A DNA stretch of 64,000 nt from Pyrococcus sp. ST04 (GCF_000263735.1 NC_017946.1:537348-601347); one strand, 5' to 3'; numbered from the stretch's first letter, positions 18,036-28,079 are shown. Made by a program: numbers and translations. Notes: generated from the sequence alone by a model not told the origin.

Positions 18036-18657
18036 GAGTTTTGAAGAATATATCAAGAATTTGGATGAATTTGCTAAGAGTGCCTTGGTTGAGACTTTCA
18101 ACATAGGCGCATCCCATGCGGCAACAGCATTAAGTCAGATGACTGGAAAAGAGGTCAACATCACGGTTCCAAATCTCAAGATTGTGGCAATAAAGCATGT
18201 ACCTGAGGTCGTTGGTGAGGATGTTAAGGTTGCCGTTTACATTGAACTTGGGAGAGATTTCAGTAGTCATGCCTTCTTCATAGCAGATTACGACGATGCT
18301 CTAAGGATGTTCGACATAATAATGGGTAATCCCCCCGGAACTACGACTGAAATGGATGATATGGTTAAGTCTTCCTTCATGGAAGTTGGTAATATCCTAA
18401 TCTCAGCATTTGCGAATGCATTGAGCGAGTTCTTGGGCATTACCATAGAGCAAAGCCCACCAAGCATGGCAATAGACTTCCTTCCTGCGATACTTGACTT
18501 CGCCCTGGCTGATATTGGTAAGTACTGTGACTACACGATAATACTTGAGACGAAAATAACTATAAGTGGCGTGGAGTTTGAAGAGCACTTTCTCTTATTC
18601 CCGAAGCCAGAGGATATGAAGAAGATTTTGGACAAGCTAATGGGGGGATTCGCATGA
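18028..18657 (+). CDS. cheC: CheY phosphatase CheC (copy 1)
   Basis: 209 residues. Two pseudo-symmetric ExxN phosphatase sites are visible: ETFNIGASHAATALSQM near the start and EVGNILISAFANAL in the second half. It dephosphorylates CheY-P and binds CheD to regulate receptor deamidation. ATG at 18028 lies inside the last codons of cheA and follows GGAGGTGG. Followed by a second cheC-like gene with a four-base overlap. Confidence 0.94.
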   Translation: MAESFEEYIKNLDEFAKSALVETFNIGASHAATALSQMTGKEVNITVPNLKIVAIKHVPEVVGEDVKVAVYIELGRDFSSHAFFIADYDDALRMFDIIMGNPPGTTTEMDDMVKSSFMEVGNILISAFANALSEFLGITIEQSPPSMAIDFLPAILDFALADIGKYCDYTIILETKITISGVEFEEHFLLFPKPEDMKKILDKLMGGFA

Positions 18658-19280
18658 AGAGGAGTGAGTGGTATAAGGACATATTTAAGGAGGCCTCTAA
18701 CATAGCAATATCCCACGCATTAACAGCTCTCTCCCAGATGATAGGTGGTCCTATAGACATGGAACCCCCCGAGGTTGAGATAGTTTCGAGAGTCGAGTTC
18801 CTAAAGAGACTTGCAGAGAGAGGAGTTTCTAACGGTTTCACTGTCATGTTTGACATAACCGAGGGTTTATCAGGTTTAACGATACTTCAGTTCCCTAAAC
18901 AGAGTGCCCTCAACATAACTGCTGTTCTCATGGGAATGGAGCCTGGCAGTGTAACTGAACTCGATGATATGGGAAAGTCAGCTATAATGGAAGTCGGTAA
19001 CATCTTGATCTCAGTATATACAGATATACTTTCGAATCTCATCGGTGAACCCGTCTCATTAAGTCCACCAAAGCCTGCTGAGTCGCTATATGACATAGAG
19101 AAGGAACTTGGCAGACCTGACCTTAGAAATGTTGAAAGTATAATAATATTCAAATCTCGCTTCCACAAGGAAGATATTGGTGTTGAAAGCTTCTTTTACA
19201 TAGTTCCTACTCCTGAGTCATTTACTAAGCTTGTTAAAAGACTAGAAAGTCAAGTAGTTGAAGAGGGAGAGTTTCAATGA
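18654..19280 (+). CDS. CheC-family protein (copy 2)
   Basis: 208 residues, a paralog of the preceding CheC. Both ExxN motifs are kept (EASNIAISHALTALSQM and EVGNILISVYTDIL), so phosphatase activity is plausible. The sequence between the motifs differs considerably, suggesting another partner: another receiver, or the two CheC proteins may share CheD. Overlaps its neighbours on both sides in ATGA-type junctions. Confidence 0.9.
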   Translation: MKRSEWYKDIFKEASNIAISHALTALSQMIGGPIDMEPPEVEIVSRVEFLKRLAERGVSNGFTVMFDITEGLSGLTILQFPKQSALNITAVLMGMEPGSVTELDDMGKSAIMEVGNILISVYTDILSNLIGEPVSLSPPKPAESLYDIEKELGRPDLRNVESIIIFKSRFHKEDIGVESFFYIVPTPESFTKLVKRLESQVVEEGEFQ

Positions 19281-19771
19281 TGACCCAGGAAATTAAGGTT
19301 GGAATAGGCGACTATGCCGTTGGGAAAGGTCGGGGAATAATTAGCACGTATGGGTTAGGGAGCTGTGTAGGCATTACCCTGTACGATAGAGTTACCAAGG
19401 TTGGTGGATTGTTGCATGCTCTATTGCCTGAGGCATCGAGGTATGGAAGTCGAGGGAATCCAGCGAAATACGTTGATACCGGGTTACAATTACTCCTTAG
19501 GGATCTACTAAAGCTCGGTGCCTCTAAAATCAGGCTCGAAGCTAAACTCTTTGGCGGAGCTCACATGTTTGAGAATGTAAAGAGCCAGGATCTAATGATA
19601 GGGAAGAGGAATGTTGAAGTCGCAAAAAGAGAACTCAAAAAGCTGGGAATAAGGCTAGTAGCTGAAGATACTGGGGGCAAGGGGGGTAGAACAATTTACC
19701 TGGATCTATCTACTGGGAAAGTGCGAATGAGAAAGGTTTCGGGAGGGAAGGTTATCGAAAAAATATACTAG
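19277..19771 (+). CDS. cheD: Chemoreceptor glutamine deamidase CheD
   Basis: 164 residues. Catalytic Cys30 in GLGSCVGITLYD and His47 in GGLLHALLPE, plus LFGGAHMF in the second half, are the family signature. It deamidates specific receptor glutamines and is controlled by binding CheC. Two adjacent ATGs (19277, 19280) are possible; the stop of the preceding gene lies between them. Confidence 0.96.
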   Translation: MMTQEIKVGIGDYAVGKGRGIISTYGLGSCVGITLYDRVTKVGGLLHALLPEASRYGSRGNPAKYVDTGLQLLLRDLLKLGASKIRLEAKLFGGAHMFENVKSQDLMIGKRNVEVAKRELKKLGIRLVAEDTGGKGGRTIYLDLSTGKVRMRKVSGGKVIEKIY

Positions 19772-19784
19772 GAGGTGAGGGCAG

Positions 19785-22031
19785 ATGGAGTTTAAGAAGA
19801 AAGTAGCAGGGACTGTCATAATAGGAATGCTACTATTAGCAACAATAGCAGGCGTACTAATGATATATGGTTCCAAGAAAGCTGCTTCGTCAGCAAAAGC
19901 GAGAGTATTACCTGTTATGGAGAAGTTTGCAGAAAACGAAGTAATGGCTGAAGTGAACAGAATTGGCGGAGAATTTGATGCATTCTTTGAGGAAATTATA
20001 GTGCTTGGAGAAGTAGCCCAGGGGGCGGTATTAGAGTCCCTCCAGGATATGCATGATGTATATAGGGTAAACTTTGGAGATCCTGGTTATGAAAAGTTAC
20101 TTCGTGTTTTCCTACTTAAGAAGTTTAAGGTAATTAAAGACGCTGAATCAAGGGTTTACTACGTTTACTTTGGCGACATAAATGGAAACATGTACATGTA
20201 TCCAGAAGAAGAACTTCCTGAAGGATATGACCCTAGGGTTAGACCATGGTATAAACAGGCTGCCGAAGCAGGTCATCCAGTATTTACTGAGCCATACCCA
20301 GATGCAACAACTGGGAAGTGGGTTATAACTTACGCTGTTCCAGTTTACCAAAATGGGAAGCTAATTGGTGTCGTTGGTCTTGATGTGTTCATAGACACTC
20401 TTGTTAAGGCGATAAAAGAGTCAAAAGTTGGTAAGACGGGTTACGCGTTTATCCTGAATAAGAATGGACTTACAATAGTTCATCCAAATGAAGAGTACAT
20501 AATGAAACTCAATGTAAACGATTATCCCCAGTTAAAACCCATAGCTGATTTTCTCAAGAGTGGAAAAGAAGAAGGAATAGTTAAGTATGAGTGGCAGGGT
20601 GTCAAGGTTATAGCAGCTGGGAGGAGGATTAAGGGAACTGACTGGTATGTATTTGCAAGGGCTCCTGAAGAGGAGATTACAGGCCCTGCAATTGAAGCAA
20701 TCCATCTAATGGAGTCAGATATGAGAAAGAGTGCAACAATAACTGTAGTATTCTTAGTGGTTCTTTCCCTTGTATTCATAGCAATAATGTACAAGATAAT
20801 CGCCTCATCATTAAGGCCTTTAGTTGGACTTGCAGAGGCTGCAAGGGCCCTTGCAGAGGGTAGGCTAAGTGAGGTAAGAGAGAAGCTTGCTAAGATAAGA
20901 TACTTGGAGAACGACGAGATTGGAGCGTTGATAAGGGCTTTTGAGGCTGTAGGAAAAGACATGATAGGAACTTTACAAGCAATAAGCAAGAGGCTTGAGA
21001 GGTTAGCCGAGGGAGACCTAAGCAATGGTCTTACGGTTGAAGCGAAAGGTGAGCTTAGAGATGTAATAGAGGACGTTAAGACGGTTACCCAGAGGCTTAA
21101 GGAGACCATGGGCATGCTAATTGACATGACAAATGAACTTGAGAAGAAGGCAAATGTCCTCGCACAAGTTGCGAATAATGTTACTGAGTCAATCAACCAG
21201 GTTACGGAGGCAATCCAGCAGGTTAGTACGGAGGCCCAGAGACAGCAAGAGACCATCAACGAAATTACCGAGGGTGTTAGGCTAGTGTCACAAGTCAGTG
21301 AAGAGAGCGTAAGGGCAATGGACGAGTTTGAGGCTGCGGTCAACGAAGTCGTCAACATAGCCAACGAAGGTAGCCAGAAGGGAGATGAGGCCCTCCAGAG
21401 AATCAGTGACATTCAAGAGATGATGAATGCCATCGAAGAGTCCGTTAGTAAAGTGGCAGAGATGAGCAGGAACATAGAGGAGATAACAAATGTTATTACA
21501 AATATTGCAGAGCAGACGAACTTGCTGGCACTTAATGCAGCTATAGAGGCGGCAAGAGCTGGAGAAGCTGGAAGAGGATTCGCGGTAGTTGCTCAAGAGA
21601 TCAGAAAGCTTGCAGAGGAGAGCAAGCAGGCTGCTGACAACATAAAGAGCATAATTGATCAGATAACCGACGAGATCCAGGAGGCAGTAGAAACAACGAA
21701 GAAAGGAGTCCAGGTAATCGGAGAATCATCGGATACCCTCAGGGATTCTATAGCTTACTTGGGCAACATAGCTGAGTTGCTCAGAGAAACGAGTGACAGG
21801 ATGGGCAATGTTAAGTCTCAGATCCTTAAGACGCAGGAAGAAATCGAGAATGCTCTCAGAGCCCTTGAAAACCTTGCAGCGAGTGCTGAAGAAACGACGG
21901 CGAGTGCTGAAGAAGTCAGCTCTGCAATGGAGGAGCAGACTGCTGCAATTGAAGAACTTAGGAGAGCCTCACAAGATCTCAAAGAAATTGTTGAAAAGCT
22001 TAGGGGGGTTATATCAAGATTCAAGCTTTAG
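19785..22031 (+). CDS. Methyl-accepting chemotaxis protein with dCache sensor
   Basis: 748 residues. First membrane helix about 8-28; outside sensor domain about 35-305 with dCache features ([49 protein letters not shown]); second membrane helix about 318-338; HAMP ([18 protein letters not shown]); then a long signalling coil with the tip [20 protein letters not shown]. The DPRxRPWY motif is typical of Cache domains that bind amino acids or carboxylates, but the ligand is not predictable. ATG follows GGAGGTGAGGGCAG. Confidence 0.94.
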   Translation: MEFKKKVAGTVIIGMLLLATIAGVLMIYGSKKAASSAKARVLPVMEKFAENEVMAEVNRIGGEFDAFFEEIIVLGEVAQGAVLESLQDMHDVYRVNFGDPGYEKLLRVFLLKKFKVIKDAESRVYYVYFGDINGNMYMYPEEELPEGYDPRVRPWYKQAAEAGHPVFTEPYPDATTGKWVITYAVPVYQNGKLIGVVGLDVFIDTLVKAIKESKVGKTGYAFILNKNGLTIVHPNEEYIMKLNVNDYPQLKPIADFLKSGKEEGIVKYEWQGVKVIAAGRRIKGTDWYVFARAPEEEITGPAIEAIHLMESDMRKSATITVVFLVVLSLVFIAIMYKIIASSLRPLVGLAEAARALAEGRLSEVREKLAKIRYLENDEIGALIRAFEAVGKDMIGTLQAISKRLERLAEGDLSNGLTVEAKGELRDVIEDVKTVTQRLKETMGMLIDMTNELEKKANVLAQVANNVTESINQVTEAIQQVSTEAQRQQETINEITEGVRLVSQVSEESVRAMDEFEAAVNEVVNIANEGSQKGDEALQRISDIQEMMNAIEESVSKVAEMSRNIEEITNVITNIAEQTNLLALNAAIEAARAGEAGRGFAVVAQEIRKLAEESKQAADNIKSIIDQITDEIQEAVETTKKGVQVIGESSDTLRDSIAYLGNIAELLRETSDRMGNVKSQILKTQEEIENALRALENLAASAEETTASAEEVSSAMEEQTAAIEELRRASQDLKEIVEKLRGVISRFKL

Positions 22032-22064
22032 TTTCCTTTCACAAATTTTTAGGAGGTGAGTAAG

Positions 22065-22826
22065 ATGGACGTGTTCAGCCTCATAGTAATCCTCGTGGCA
22101 ATAATCCTGGCAGTACTGCTCTCTAACATTATGGTGTCTAAGATGATGTCTCAGCAAATGAAAAATATACAGGCACTTATAGCATCGGCGACCTTAGAGG
22201 CCCCAACTGGATATGAAAGACCATCTAGGCAAGTGCCTGAATCTAAGCCGGCAGAGAAAGCTAAGGAGGCTAAGACTCAGGTTCAACCAACAACTCCAGG
22301 TGTAAATGAGGAGGAAATACTCAAGAAACTTAGGCAGGTAATCAATGAAAAAGTCCAAAACGTGTTGGAGGAAGCAAAGAAGAAGAAAGAGAGGTTACTA
22401 ATGCTCTTAGATGTTGCAAGGGGTTATGCCCTTGGATTCATAAGTGAAGACGAGTACAACGCATTCCTGATGAAAGTGCTTTCAGAGCTTGATGAGTTCA
22501 AGAGGTTATGGCTTGCTAGGTTCCCATCTCAGAGTGACAGGGATAGGCTGAACCAAATGATAAACTATGTACTAAGAACGAAGTTGCCAATAGAGGTTAG
22601 GGAGAAAGGAAAGGAGGGCACGGTTAGGCTATCGCCGGATGAGGCATTGATAAGGATTACTTCCAACATAAATAGTGCAATATCAATATTAGATGACCTT
22701 ATAAAGAAGAGAGGAGAAAACCCAGCCGTAACACCACTTGAGATCCAACTCTCCCAAGAGGTTGAGAAGTTAAGGAGAAAAGTTGAACAACTTGAGGCGA
22801 GGCTCCAAGAGCTAGAGGCCCTCTAA
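22065..22826 (+). CDS. Membrane-anchored coiled-coil protein of the che operon (paralog 2)
   Basis: 253 residues from ATG 22065, which follows AGGAGGTGAGTAAG; a GTG at 22056 is inside that site. One N-terminal membrane helix (4-24), a Pro/Ala/Lys-rich linker (45-80), a helical domain (82-220) and a C-terminal coiled coil. Residues 189-250 align with 266-330 of the protein at 10373-11446. Position between a transmembrane receptor and cheF suggests a structural or adaptor role in the archaeal chemosensory array. I know no named family for it. Confidence 0.75.
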   Translation: MDVFSLIVILVAIILAVLLSNIMVSKMMSQQMKNIQALIASATLEAPTGYERPSRQVPESKPAEKAKEAKTQVQPTTPGVNEEEILKKLRQVINEKVQNVLEEAKKKKERLLMLLDVARGYALGFISEDEYNAFLMKVLSELDEFKRLWLARFPSQSDRDRLNQMINYVLRTKLPIEVREKGKEGTVRLSPDEALIRITSNINSAISILDDLIKKRGENPAVTPLEIQLSQEVEKLRRKVEQLEARLQELEAL

Positions 22827-22839
22827 TGGGGGCACAGAA

Positions 22840-23865
22840 ATGGCGATCGCTGAGACTAGAGTTAAAGTGGCTATTCAGTCATCTTGGAAAAGTATGAGGG
22901 GAGTTAATTGGAGAGATGCAATAGCCCAGTTAGATTCGGATAGGTTGGTTATTAAATACCTTAAAATGGGCGAAGTTGTTAGTGAGGATAGTTTTCCGTT
23001 TTCTTCGTTAAGTGATATTAGCGTGAGAATTCCAGATGAACTAAAACTTAATCCTGAGAAGGAGCACTTTGGAATGAAATTTTACATTCCCACTAGGGGA
23101 GAGGTTCTTCTAATTTTGACCATTGAGGAAAACCTCCTGATATATGATGAGAAGAAGTTTCTCGAGTTCATACACAAGATCTTTGAGACTCTCATAAATG
23201 GAAAACCTGCGATGATTCAACTTGCGAGAATAGTTGGTGGGGCAATAAATATGGAGTCAAAATGGCAACAAGGTTGGTTGAGAGTTGTGAAGGTTAAATC
23301 AGCCAGAACTCAAAAAACTGAGAGAAGTGTTGTTGTCATCACAGAAGAAAAGAAGCCAATATCGATATTCTCTGACATCGAAGATATAGAGATTGAAGAA
23401 GTCGATATGAATGGGAAAAAAGTGAGGGCTTGGAAGATAAGGCACTTCCACATAAATCAGAGTGTAACCTCCTACCTTTACATCCCTGAGAAGCAAACTC
23501 AACTGTTCGTCTTAAGGTACCTTCTCAAGTACAACCCAGCTACCATGGAGTTCATAATGAAGATTGCGGATGACTTCCCAAGCCTTAAGGCAGAGTTCCA
23601 GGAATTCATGGAAAGGGAACTTAGGGAACTCGAGGCGCTTGATGAGATGGAGAAGCAGATATTAGTTGCACTATACTCCGGAATCGACCCTCTTGAACTT
23701 CATCAATTCCTTGGAATAACTGAAAAGGAGATCGAGGAAATCTATGATAGGATGATAGATAAGGGATTGCTAAAAATAATCATGATAAGGAAGGTTGTCG
23801 ATTTAACAAATGAAGGAAGGAGATTAGTGAATAAGCTCCTCAAGTATGGGCTTGTTTCAATGTGA
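22840..23865 (+). CDS. cheF: CheF, adaptor between Che system and archaellum (DUF439)
   Basis: 341 residues. N-terminal region with SWKSMRGVNWRDA and a pleckstrin-like beta-rich domain, a repeated half around VVKVKSARTQKTERSVVVI, then a C-terminal winged helix (LDEMEKQILVALYSGIDP). This matches archaeal DUF439/CheF, which binds CheY-P and the archaellum motor. It is the last gene of the che operon. Its 3' end overlaps the convergent DUF257 gene by 26 bases. Confidence 0.88.
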   Translation: MAIAETRVKVAIQSSWKSMRGVNWRDAIAQLDSDRLVIKYLKMGEVVSEDSFPFSSLSDISVRIPDELKLNPEKEHFGMKFYIPTRGEVLLILTIEENLLIYDEKKFLEFIHKIFETLINGKPAMIQLARIVGGAINMESKWQQGWLRVVKVKSARTQKTERSVVVITEEKKPISIFSDIEDIEIEEVDMNGKKVRAWKIRHFHINQSVTSYLYIPEKQTQLFVLRYLLKYNPATMEFIMKIADDFPSLKAEFQEFMERELRELEALDEMEKQILVALYSGIDPLELHQFLGITEKEIEEIYDRMIDKGLLKIIMIRKVVDLTNEGRRLVNKLLKYGLVSM

Positions 23866-24544
23866 GGAGGAGGCTCATCAGGGTTGGTGTTACTATCTCT
23901 ATAGTTCTCTTCATTACTCCGATGGTTGGCATTTTTTCAATTCTAAGGACACTTGAGCCCTCTTTTGGTATCGCTTCAACGACCGTTGTTGCTATCCTTT
24001 CAAGCTCCGGGATAGGATCTATTGAAAGGTTCCTCGTTATTGTCGTGTCTATTACTGAAATAGTTATCAGCTTGGGATGGCCCAATAGCTTTTGAGTCTC
24101 AATTATCATCTGATAGAATTCGGAGTATTTTGAGAGTAGTGCCATAAGTCTTTCTCCGCCAATCACAAGTGCCATTATCTCTCCTTCTTCTTCATTCAGG
24201 TAACCGTCCAGTAACTCCTTATACTTCTTCACATAAAGAACGTGCTCTCCCGCTATGCTGATTCTCTTTATAACGTTCCCTACAGCTAAGGTTCCTCCTA
24301 TCTTTATCACTGGAACATCTGCAAAAGCATCTGGAAATCCAAGAACTTTCAGGTGCTCCGAGATGACATGAAGCGTGTCTAGCATATCCACTATTATCAA
24401 TTTTCTTCCTCTCATGTTGGCATACTTTTTCAGGAGTATTGCAAAGAACTCTGGTCCATACGATGTTGACTCTGCTTTCATAAGAACCAGTTCCCCACTT
24501 TTCAAGGAGTCCAAGAGATTGAAAAGCTCATTTATGGACTCCAT
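23840..24544 (-). CDS. DUF257 family protein
   Basis: 234 residues, a RecA/KaiC-like alternation of strands and helices (ELVLMKAESTSYGPEFFAIL, RKLIIVDMLDTLHVI) with no Walker A motif, as in the Thermococcales-restricted DUF257 family. Probably a non-ATP-binding relative of KaiC-like proteins; function unknown. Start ATG has GGAGGTTGATGAT before it, and a TATA-like ATTATATAAAATT lies just upstream on the minus strand. It overlaps cheF tail to tail, so transcription of one could affect the other. Confidence 0.7.
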   Translation of the reverse strand: MESINELFNLLDSLKSGELVLMKAESTSYGPEFFAILLKKYANMRGRKLIIVDMLDTLHVISEHLKVLGFPDAFADVPVIKIGGTLAVGNVIKRISIAGEHVLYVKKYKELLDGYLNEEEGEIMALVIGGERLMALLSKYSEFYQMIIETQKLLGHPKLITISVIDTTITRNLSIDPIPELERIATTVVEAIPKEGSSVLRIEKMPTIGVMKRTIEIVTPTLMSLLLTLKQAHT

Positions 24545-24702
24545 ATCATCAACCTCCAGGCTAATTTTATATAATCAGGTTATGTATTTAATATTATCGT
24601 TTCCATAACTGGTTGTACTTAGTATAAATGTGCAATTGTATCATTGTTTTATAATAACAGCTACTATCTGCAATCTTCTGGAATAATTAAAAGTAGAAAA
24701 TT

Positions 24703-26007
24703 TCAATCTGTGGAGGTTTTCTTGACTATAACTATAACTATTGAGTTTACATTAGTTCCAGTTGGGCCTGTGAATAGCAAAGCTCCCACTTTTTTTAAGG
24801 CCTCATAGGCATTGTGTTCAAAGAGAGTCTTTTCGACATCTATTCCAGCTTCCCTAAGCTTATCATAGGTATATCCATCAACTATACCTCCAGCGGCATC
24901 GGTTGGTCCATCGGTTCCGTCAGTGTCGAATGCTACTATAACGGCTTCCATACCTCTTATCTTCCTGGAGGCACTTAGTGCTATTTCCTGGTTTGGTCCG
25001 CCTCTTCCTCCTTTGCCTTTAATGGTTACGGTAGTTTCGCCTCCAAAGACCAAAACTACTGGTGGTTTAAACGGTCTTTCTCTCTCCCAGATCTCCCTAG
25101 CTATTGAGCCAATGAATATGCCTGCCTCCCTAGCTTCTCCTTCCAAGACGGTTGTCATTATATATGCATCAAACCCCATTTTCCTGGCTTTCTCTACTAT
25201 GGCCTCGCATGATTTTGTGTTGCTAGCTATCAAGAAGTTGTAGATATTTGGGAGATCTTCTTTTAATGTCTCTTCAATTTCCCCTCTCAATCCCTTTTCT
25301 ATTATATTTCTCACACTTTCTGGAACTTCGTTCCAGATTCCATAGATCTCAAGTATCCTTTTGGCATCTTCAAACGTTGTTGGATCTTTTACTGTTGGTC
25401 CTGAAGCTATTGCCTCCAGGTTGTCCCCTACGACGTCCGATATTATCAATGCTATGCCGGTTCCCTTGATTCTTTTGGCCAACTTTCCTCCCTTGACCTT
25501 TGATATATGCTTCCTCACGGTGTTTATCTCGTGTATTGTGGCTCCACTCTTTATCAGCAGATCATTGGTCTTCTTAAGGTCTTCTAGAGATATTCCATCC
25601 TCCGGAACTTCAAAAAGAGCTGATCCCCCACCTGAAATTAGGATAAACACTATGTCCTTTTCTCCAACCTTTTCTAGGAGTTTTAGTCCCTCTTCCCCGC
25701 CCTTTATCGAATTTTCGTCAGGTATTGGATGCCCTGCTTCTATGACCTTAATCTTTTTTAGAGGCTTTCCATAGCCATACTTAGTCACGGCAATGCCATC
25801 TTTAACATCTACGATCTCTTCTATTGCCCTAGCCATTTCACATGCAGCTTTTCCAAAGGCAAGGACGTAAATGTCCCCTTCTATCGGGAACTCTTTCCCT
25901 TCAACTATGATCTTATTTTCCAAAACCTTTACTGAGTTTCTAACTGCCTTGTAAGGGTCTGCGACGACTAAAGCTTCCTTAACCAACGTTAGAGCAACAT
26001 CCTTCAT
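24703..26007 (-). CDS. Glycerate 2-kinase (MOFRL family)
   Basis: 434 residues. Family features: AFGKAACEMARAIEE, EAGHPIPDENSIKGG, ILISGGGSALFEVPEDG, and the C-terminal MOFRL domain with VVLVFGGETTVTIKGKGRGG-like and FDTDGTDGPTDAAGG segments. It phosphorylates D-glycerate at C2 with ATP, giving 2-phosphoglycerate for glycolysis/gluconeogenesis. I recall that the P. horikoshii homolog has a solved structure. The gene begins ten bases after the end of the RNA ligase gene on the same strand, so they share a transcript. Confidence 0.93.
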   Translation of the reverse strand: MKDVALTLVKEALVVADPYKAVRNSVKVLENKIIVEGKEFPIEGDIYVLAFGKAACEMARAIEEIVDVKDGIAVTKYGYGKPLKKIKVIEAGHPIPDENSIKGGEEGLKLLEKVGEKDIVFILISGGGSALFEVPEDGISLEDLKKTNDLLIKSGATIHEINTVRKHISKVKGGKLAKRIKGTGIALIISDVVGDNLEAIASGPTVKDPTTFEDAKRILEIYGIWNEVPESVRNIIEKGLRGEIEETLKEDLPNIYNFLIASNTKSCEAIVEKARKMGFDAYIMTTVLEGEAREAGIFIGSIAREIWERERPFKPPVVLVFGGETTVTIKGKGGRGGPNQEIALSASRKIRGMEAVIVAFDTDGTDGPTDAAGGIVDGYTYDKLREAGIDVEKTLFEHNAYEALKKVGALLFTGPTGTNVNSIVIVIVKKTSTD

Positions 26008-26017
26008 ACTTCATCCC

Positions 26018-27166
26018 TCAGTCAACGAAGGCTTTTCCACCAACGAGCTCCTTAATCTTCTCGGTTGCGTCAGAGTACACTCTCTTGAACGTAATCCTCC
26101 AAAGTCCATCCATCTCTTCTATATCTACTATTTCTATGTTTAAACCGAGCTTCTCAAAGTGGGTAACCATCTTGTATGCAGTTTCTATCTTCTTAACTCT
26201 TATCTTGAACGTTTCGGCGATTTCTTCTCCCTGTTCAACATCTAAGATTCCCTCGACAAAAGGTTGAAGCAGGGCCTTTCCTAGATCTTCCGCTAGTTTT
26301 CTCAATTCTTCATCTCTGATTTTTCTCTCTGCTATATAGAAGGCTAGCCTAGATATTCTGCTTGTGAAGTACCCAGGGGGTAGTTCGTAAAATACTCTCG
26401 CTCCAATTTTGATATCATTTATATTCGCATATGGAGTGACATACTTGACTATCTTCTTCATATCTGGGCTTTTCATAACTATCCCTTCTCTCCCCTCTTC
26501 ACTGAGCTTCTCTATTAAGGCGTAAAGTTCTCCTATATCATCTCTTGTGTACTTTCCGAACACTTCAACGTGAGGAATTCCATACTCTTCGGCAAGTTTA
26601 AGTCTTTCCTCTACTGGCAAGCTTTTTCCAGTGTTAATTTCTTGCACGTCGAATAAGAAGAATTTTATGTCCTCTTTAACATATGGAGGGCCTTCAACGA
26701 GATAAGGGCTTTCTGGTCCTGCCATTTCCCCAACTAGCACTAAATTTGGATTGTCCTTGAAGAATTCCTCTGGAACAAAGTCAGTTATTCTCTCTGTTGT
26801 GAATGGGCAGATAAACCCACCGCGGGTTATTGCCAATATTCTCTCTCCAACTTTAGTGACTCTGACGTTGTACCCATCAACTTTTTCTTCTACGTAGAAT
26901 TCTCCCCTTTTGAAGATCCTCCTTATCCCCTTTTCAAGGTTCACGACCCTCTTAATGTGGGGAAATCCGAGAATTATCTTATCAAAGTCGAAGACTACTG
27001 TTCCACGTCTTAGTTTTCCTGCAGAGTCCTTGAATCTTAAGTACCTTAGCCCCTCGTATTCGTCTTCTACTATCCCTCCCTTGGCCTCGAGAATTTCTAT
27101 TCTTTCTTCCGAGATCCCAAGGCTCGTTAGAATATCCTTAAATCTGCTACTTACCACCCTTTCCAC
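26018..27166 (-). CDS. ATP-dependent RNA ligase, Rnl3 family
   Basis: 382 residues. Nucleotidyltransferase motif I is KVDG with lysine K95 (EEKVDGYNV); motif III FFLFDVQEI, motif IV EGIVMKSP and motif V IVKYVTP follow. An N-terminal and a long C-terminal helical dimerisation domain are as in Pab1020-type ligases, which circularise single-stranded RNA. Physiological substrates in Pyrococcus are probably small RNAs such as box C/D RNAs. First gene of the minus-strand pair with glycerate kinase. Promoter lies in 27167-27275, shared with the divergent deacetylase. Confidence 0.92.
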   Translation of the reverse strand: MERVVSSRFKDILTSLGISEERIEILEAKGGIVEDEYEGLRYLRFKDSAGKLRRGTVVFDFDKIILGFPHIKRVVNLEKGIRRIFKRGEFYVEEKVDGYNVRVTKVGERILAITRGGFICPFTTERITDFVPEEFFKDNPNLVLVGEMAGPESPYLVEGPPYVKEDIKFFLFDVQEINTGKSLPVEERLKLAEEYGIPHVEVFGKYTRDDIGELYALIEKLSEEGREGIVMKSPDMKKIVKYVTPYANINDIKIGARVFYELPPGYFTSRISRLAFYIAERKIRDEELRKLAEDLGKALLQPFVEGILDVEQGEEIAETFKIRVKKIETAYKMVTHFEKLGLNIEIVDIEEMDGLWRITFKRVYSDATEKIKELVGGKAFVD

Positions 27167-27261
27167 CAGATAAATTTTGGGCTTTGAAGTTTTTAAATTA
27201 AAGTTATAATTTCCAAAACTTTTATTAAATATTCAGCATTTATAAATTTGTGAAAATTGCA

Positions 27262-27268
27262 GGAGGTG
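27262..27268 (+). promoter_or_regulatory. Ribosome binding site deciding the GTG start of the deacetylase
   Basis: GGAGGTG lies seven bases before GTG 27276. No ATG is available in frame nearby, so this site fixes the start. TATA-like CATTTATAAATTTG is found at 27238-27250. Confidence 0.6.
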
Positions 27269-27275
27269 TGTCGAA

Positions 27276-28079
27276 GTGTTCGAAGAAATAAACAGCTTTG
27301 AAGTTGCCTTTAAGAAGTTACTTGAAGATGTCCTCGAATTTGATGTGAAAAAGGCCTTGGAAGACGTTGATAAAGTTATCTGTATAGAGCCTCACCCTGA
27401 CGATTGTGTAATTGGGATGGGGGGGACGATAAGGAAGTTAACTGAGAGAGGTGTCGAGGTAGTTTACCTCTGTATGACCGATGGCTATATGGGAACCATG
27501 GATGAGGGATTAACTGGCCACGAGCTCGCTACAATAAGGAGAAGAGAGGAAGAGGAAAGCGCGAGAATGCTTGGAGTCAAGAAAATATACTGGCTGAATT
27601 ACAGGGATACTGAGTTGCCTTATACGAGGGAAGTTAGAAAGGACATTGTTAAGATAATCAGGAAGGAAAAGCCTGATGGGGTGTTCCTTCCAGATCCTTG
27701 GCTTCCATATGAGGCCCATCCAGATCACAGAACTACGGGTTTCTTGGCCTTAGATGCAGTTGCTTTCTCTCCACTACCAAACTTCTCAAACGTTGATTTA
27801 GATATAGGCCTAAAACCTCATACTGTATCTTTCGTTGCGTTGTACTACACAAACAAGCCGAATTACTTTGTTGACATAACAGATGTTATGGAGCTGAAGC
27901 TCAAGGCTATAAGAGCTCATAGAAGTCAGTTCCCCGACGATATTTGGGAGACTTGGGAACCCTTCCTTAGAACAGTGGCCCTCTTCTATGGACAAAAGGC
28001 GGGAGTTAAATATGCAGAAGGGTTTAGGGTAATGCCAGGTTTATTCTACCATATCACGCCTTTTGCTGATCTCATATGA
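27276..28079 (+). CDS. N,N'-diacetylchitobiose deacetylase (LmbE/PIG-L type)
   Basis: 267 residues. Zinc-binding motif PHPDD (H40, D43) near the start and AHPDH (H148, H151) in the middle define the LmbE/PIG-L deacetylase fold. In Thermococcales this enzyme removes the acetyl group from the non-reducing GlcNAc of diacetylchitobiose and from free GlcNAc. GTG start with a strong ribosome site. It stands at one edge of the sugar locus with the transporter, GlmD and GlmA, all consistent with chitin-oligosaccharide use. The stop overlaps the convergent PIN-domain gene by eight bases. Confidence 0.92.
   Translation: MFEEINSFEVAFKKLLEDVLEFDVKKALEDVDKVICIEPHPDDCVIGMGGTIRKLTERGVEVVYLCMTDGYMGTMDEGLTGHELATIRRREEEESARMLGVKKIYWLNYRDTELPYTREVRKDIVKIIRKEKPDGVFLPDPWLPYEAHPDHRTTGFLALDAVAFSPLPNFSNVDLDIGLKPHTVSFVALYYTNKPNYFVDITDVMELKLKAIRAHRSQFPDDIWETWEPFLRTVALFYGQKAGVKYAEGFRVMPGLFYHITPFADLI

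Noticed and set aside
20522-21412. 296-codon minus-strand frame opposite the dCache MCP
   Set aside because: Ser/Leu-rich antisense of a coiled-coil gene; no homology pattern or start site.
24545-24702. Possible small RNA between DUF257 and glycerate kinase genes
   Set aside because: AT-rich with promoter-like boxes only; no C/D box pair, kink-turn or stable hairpin seen.
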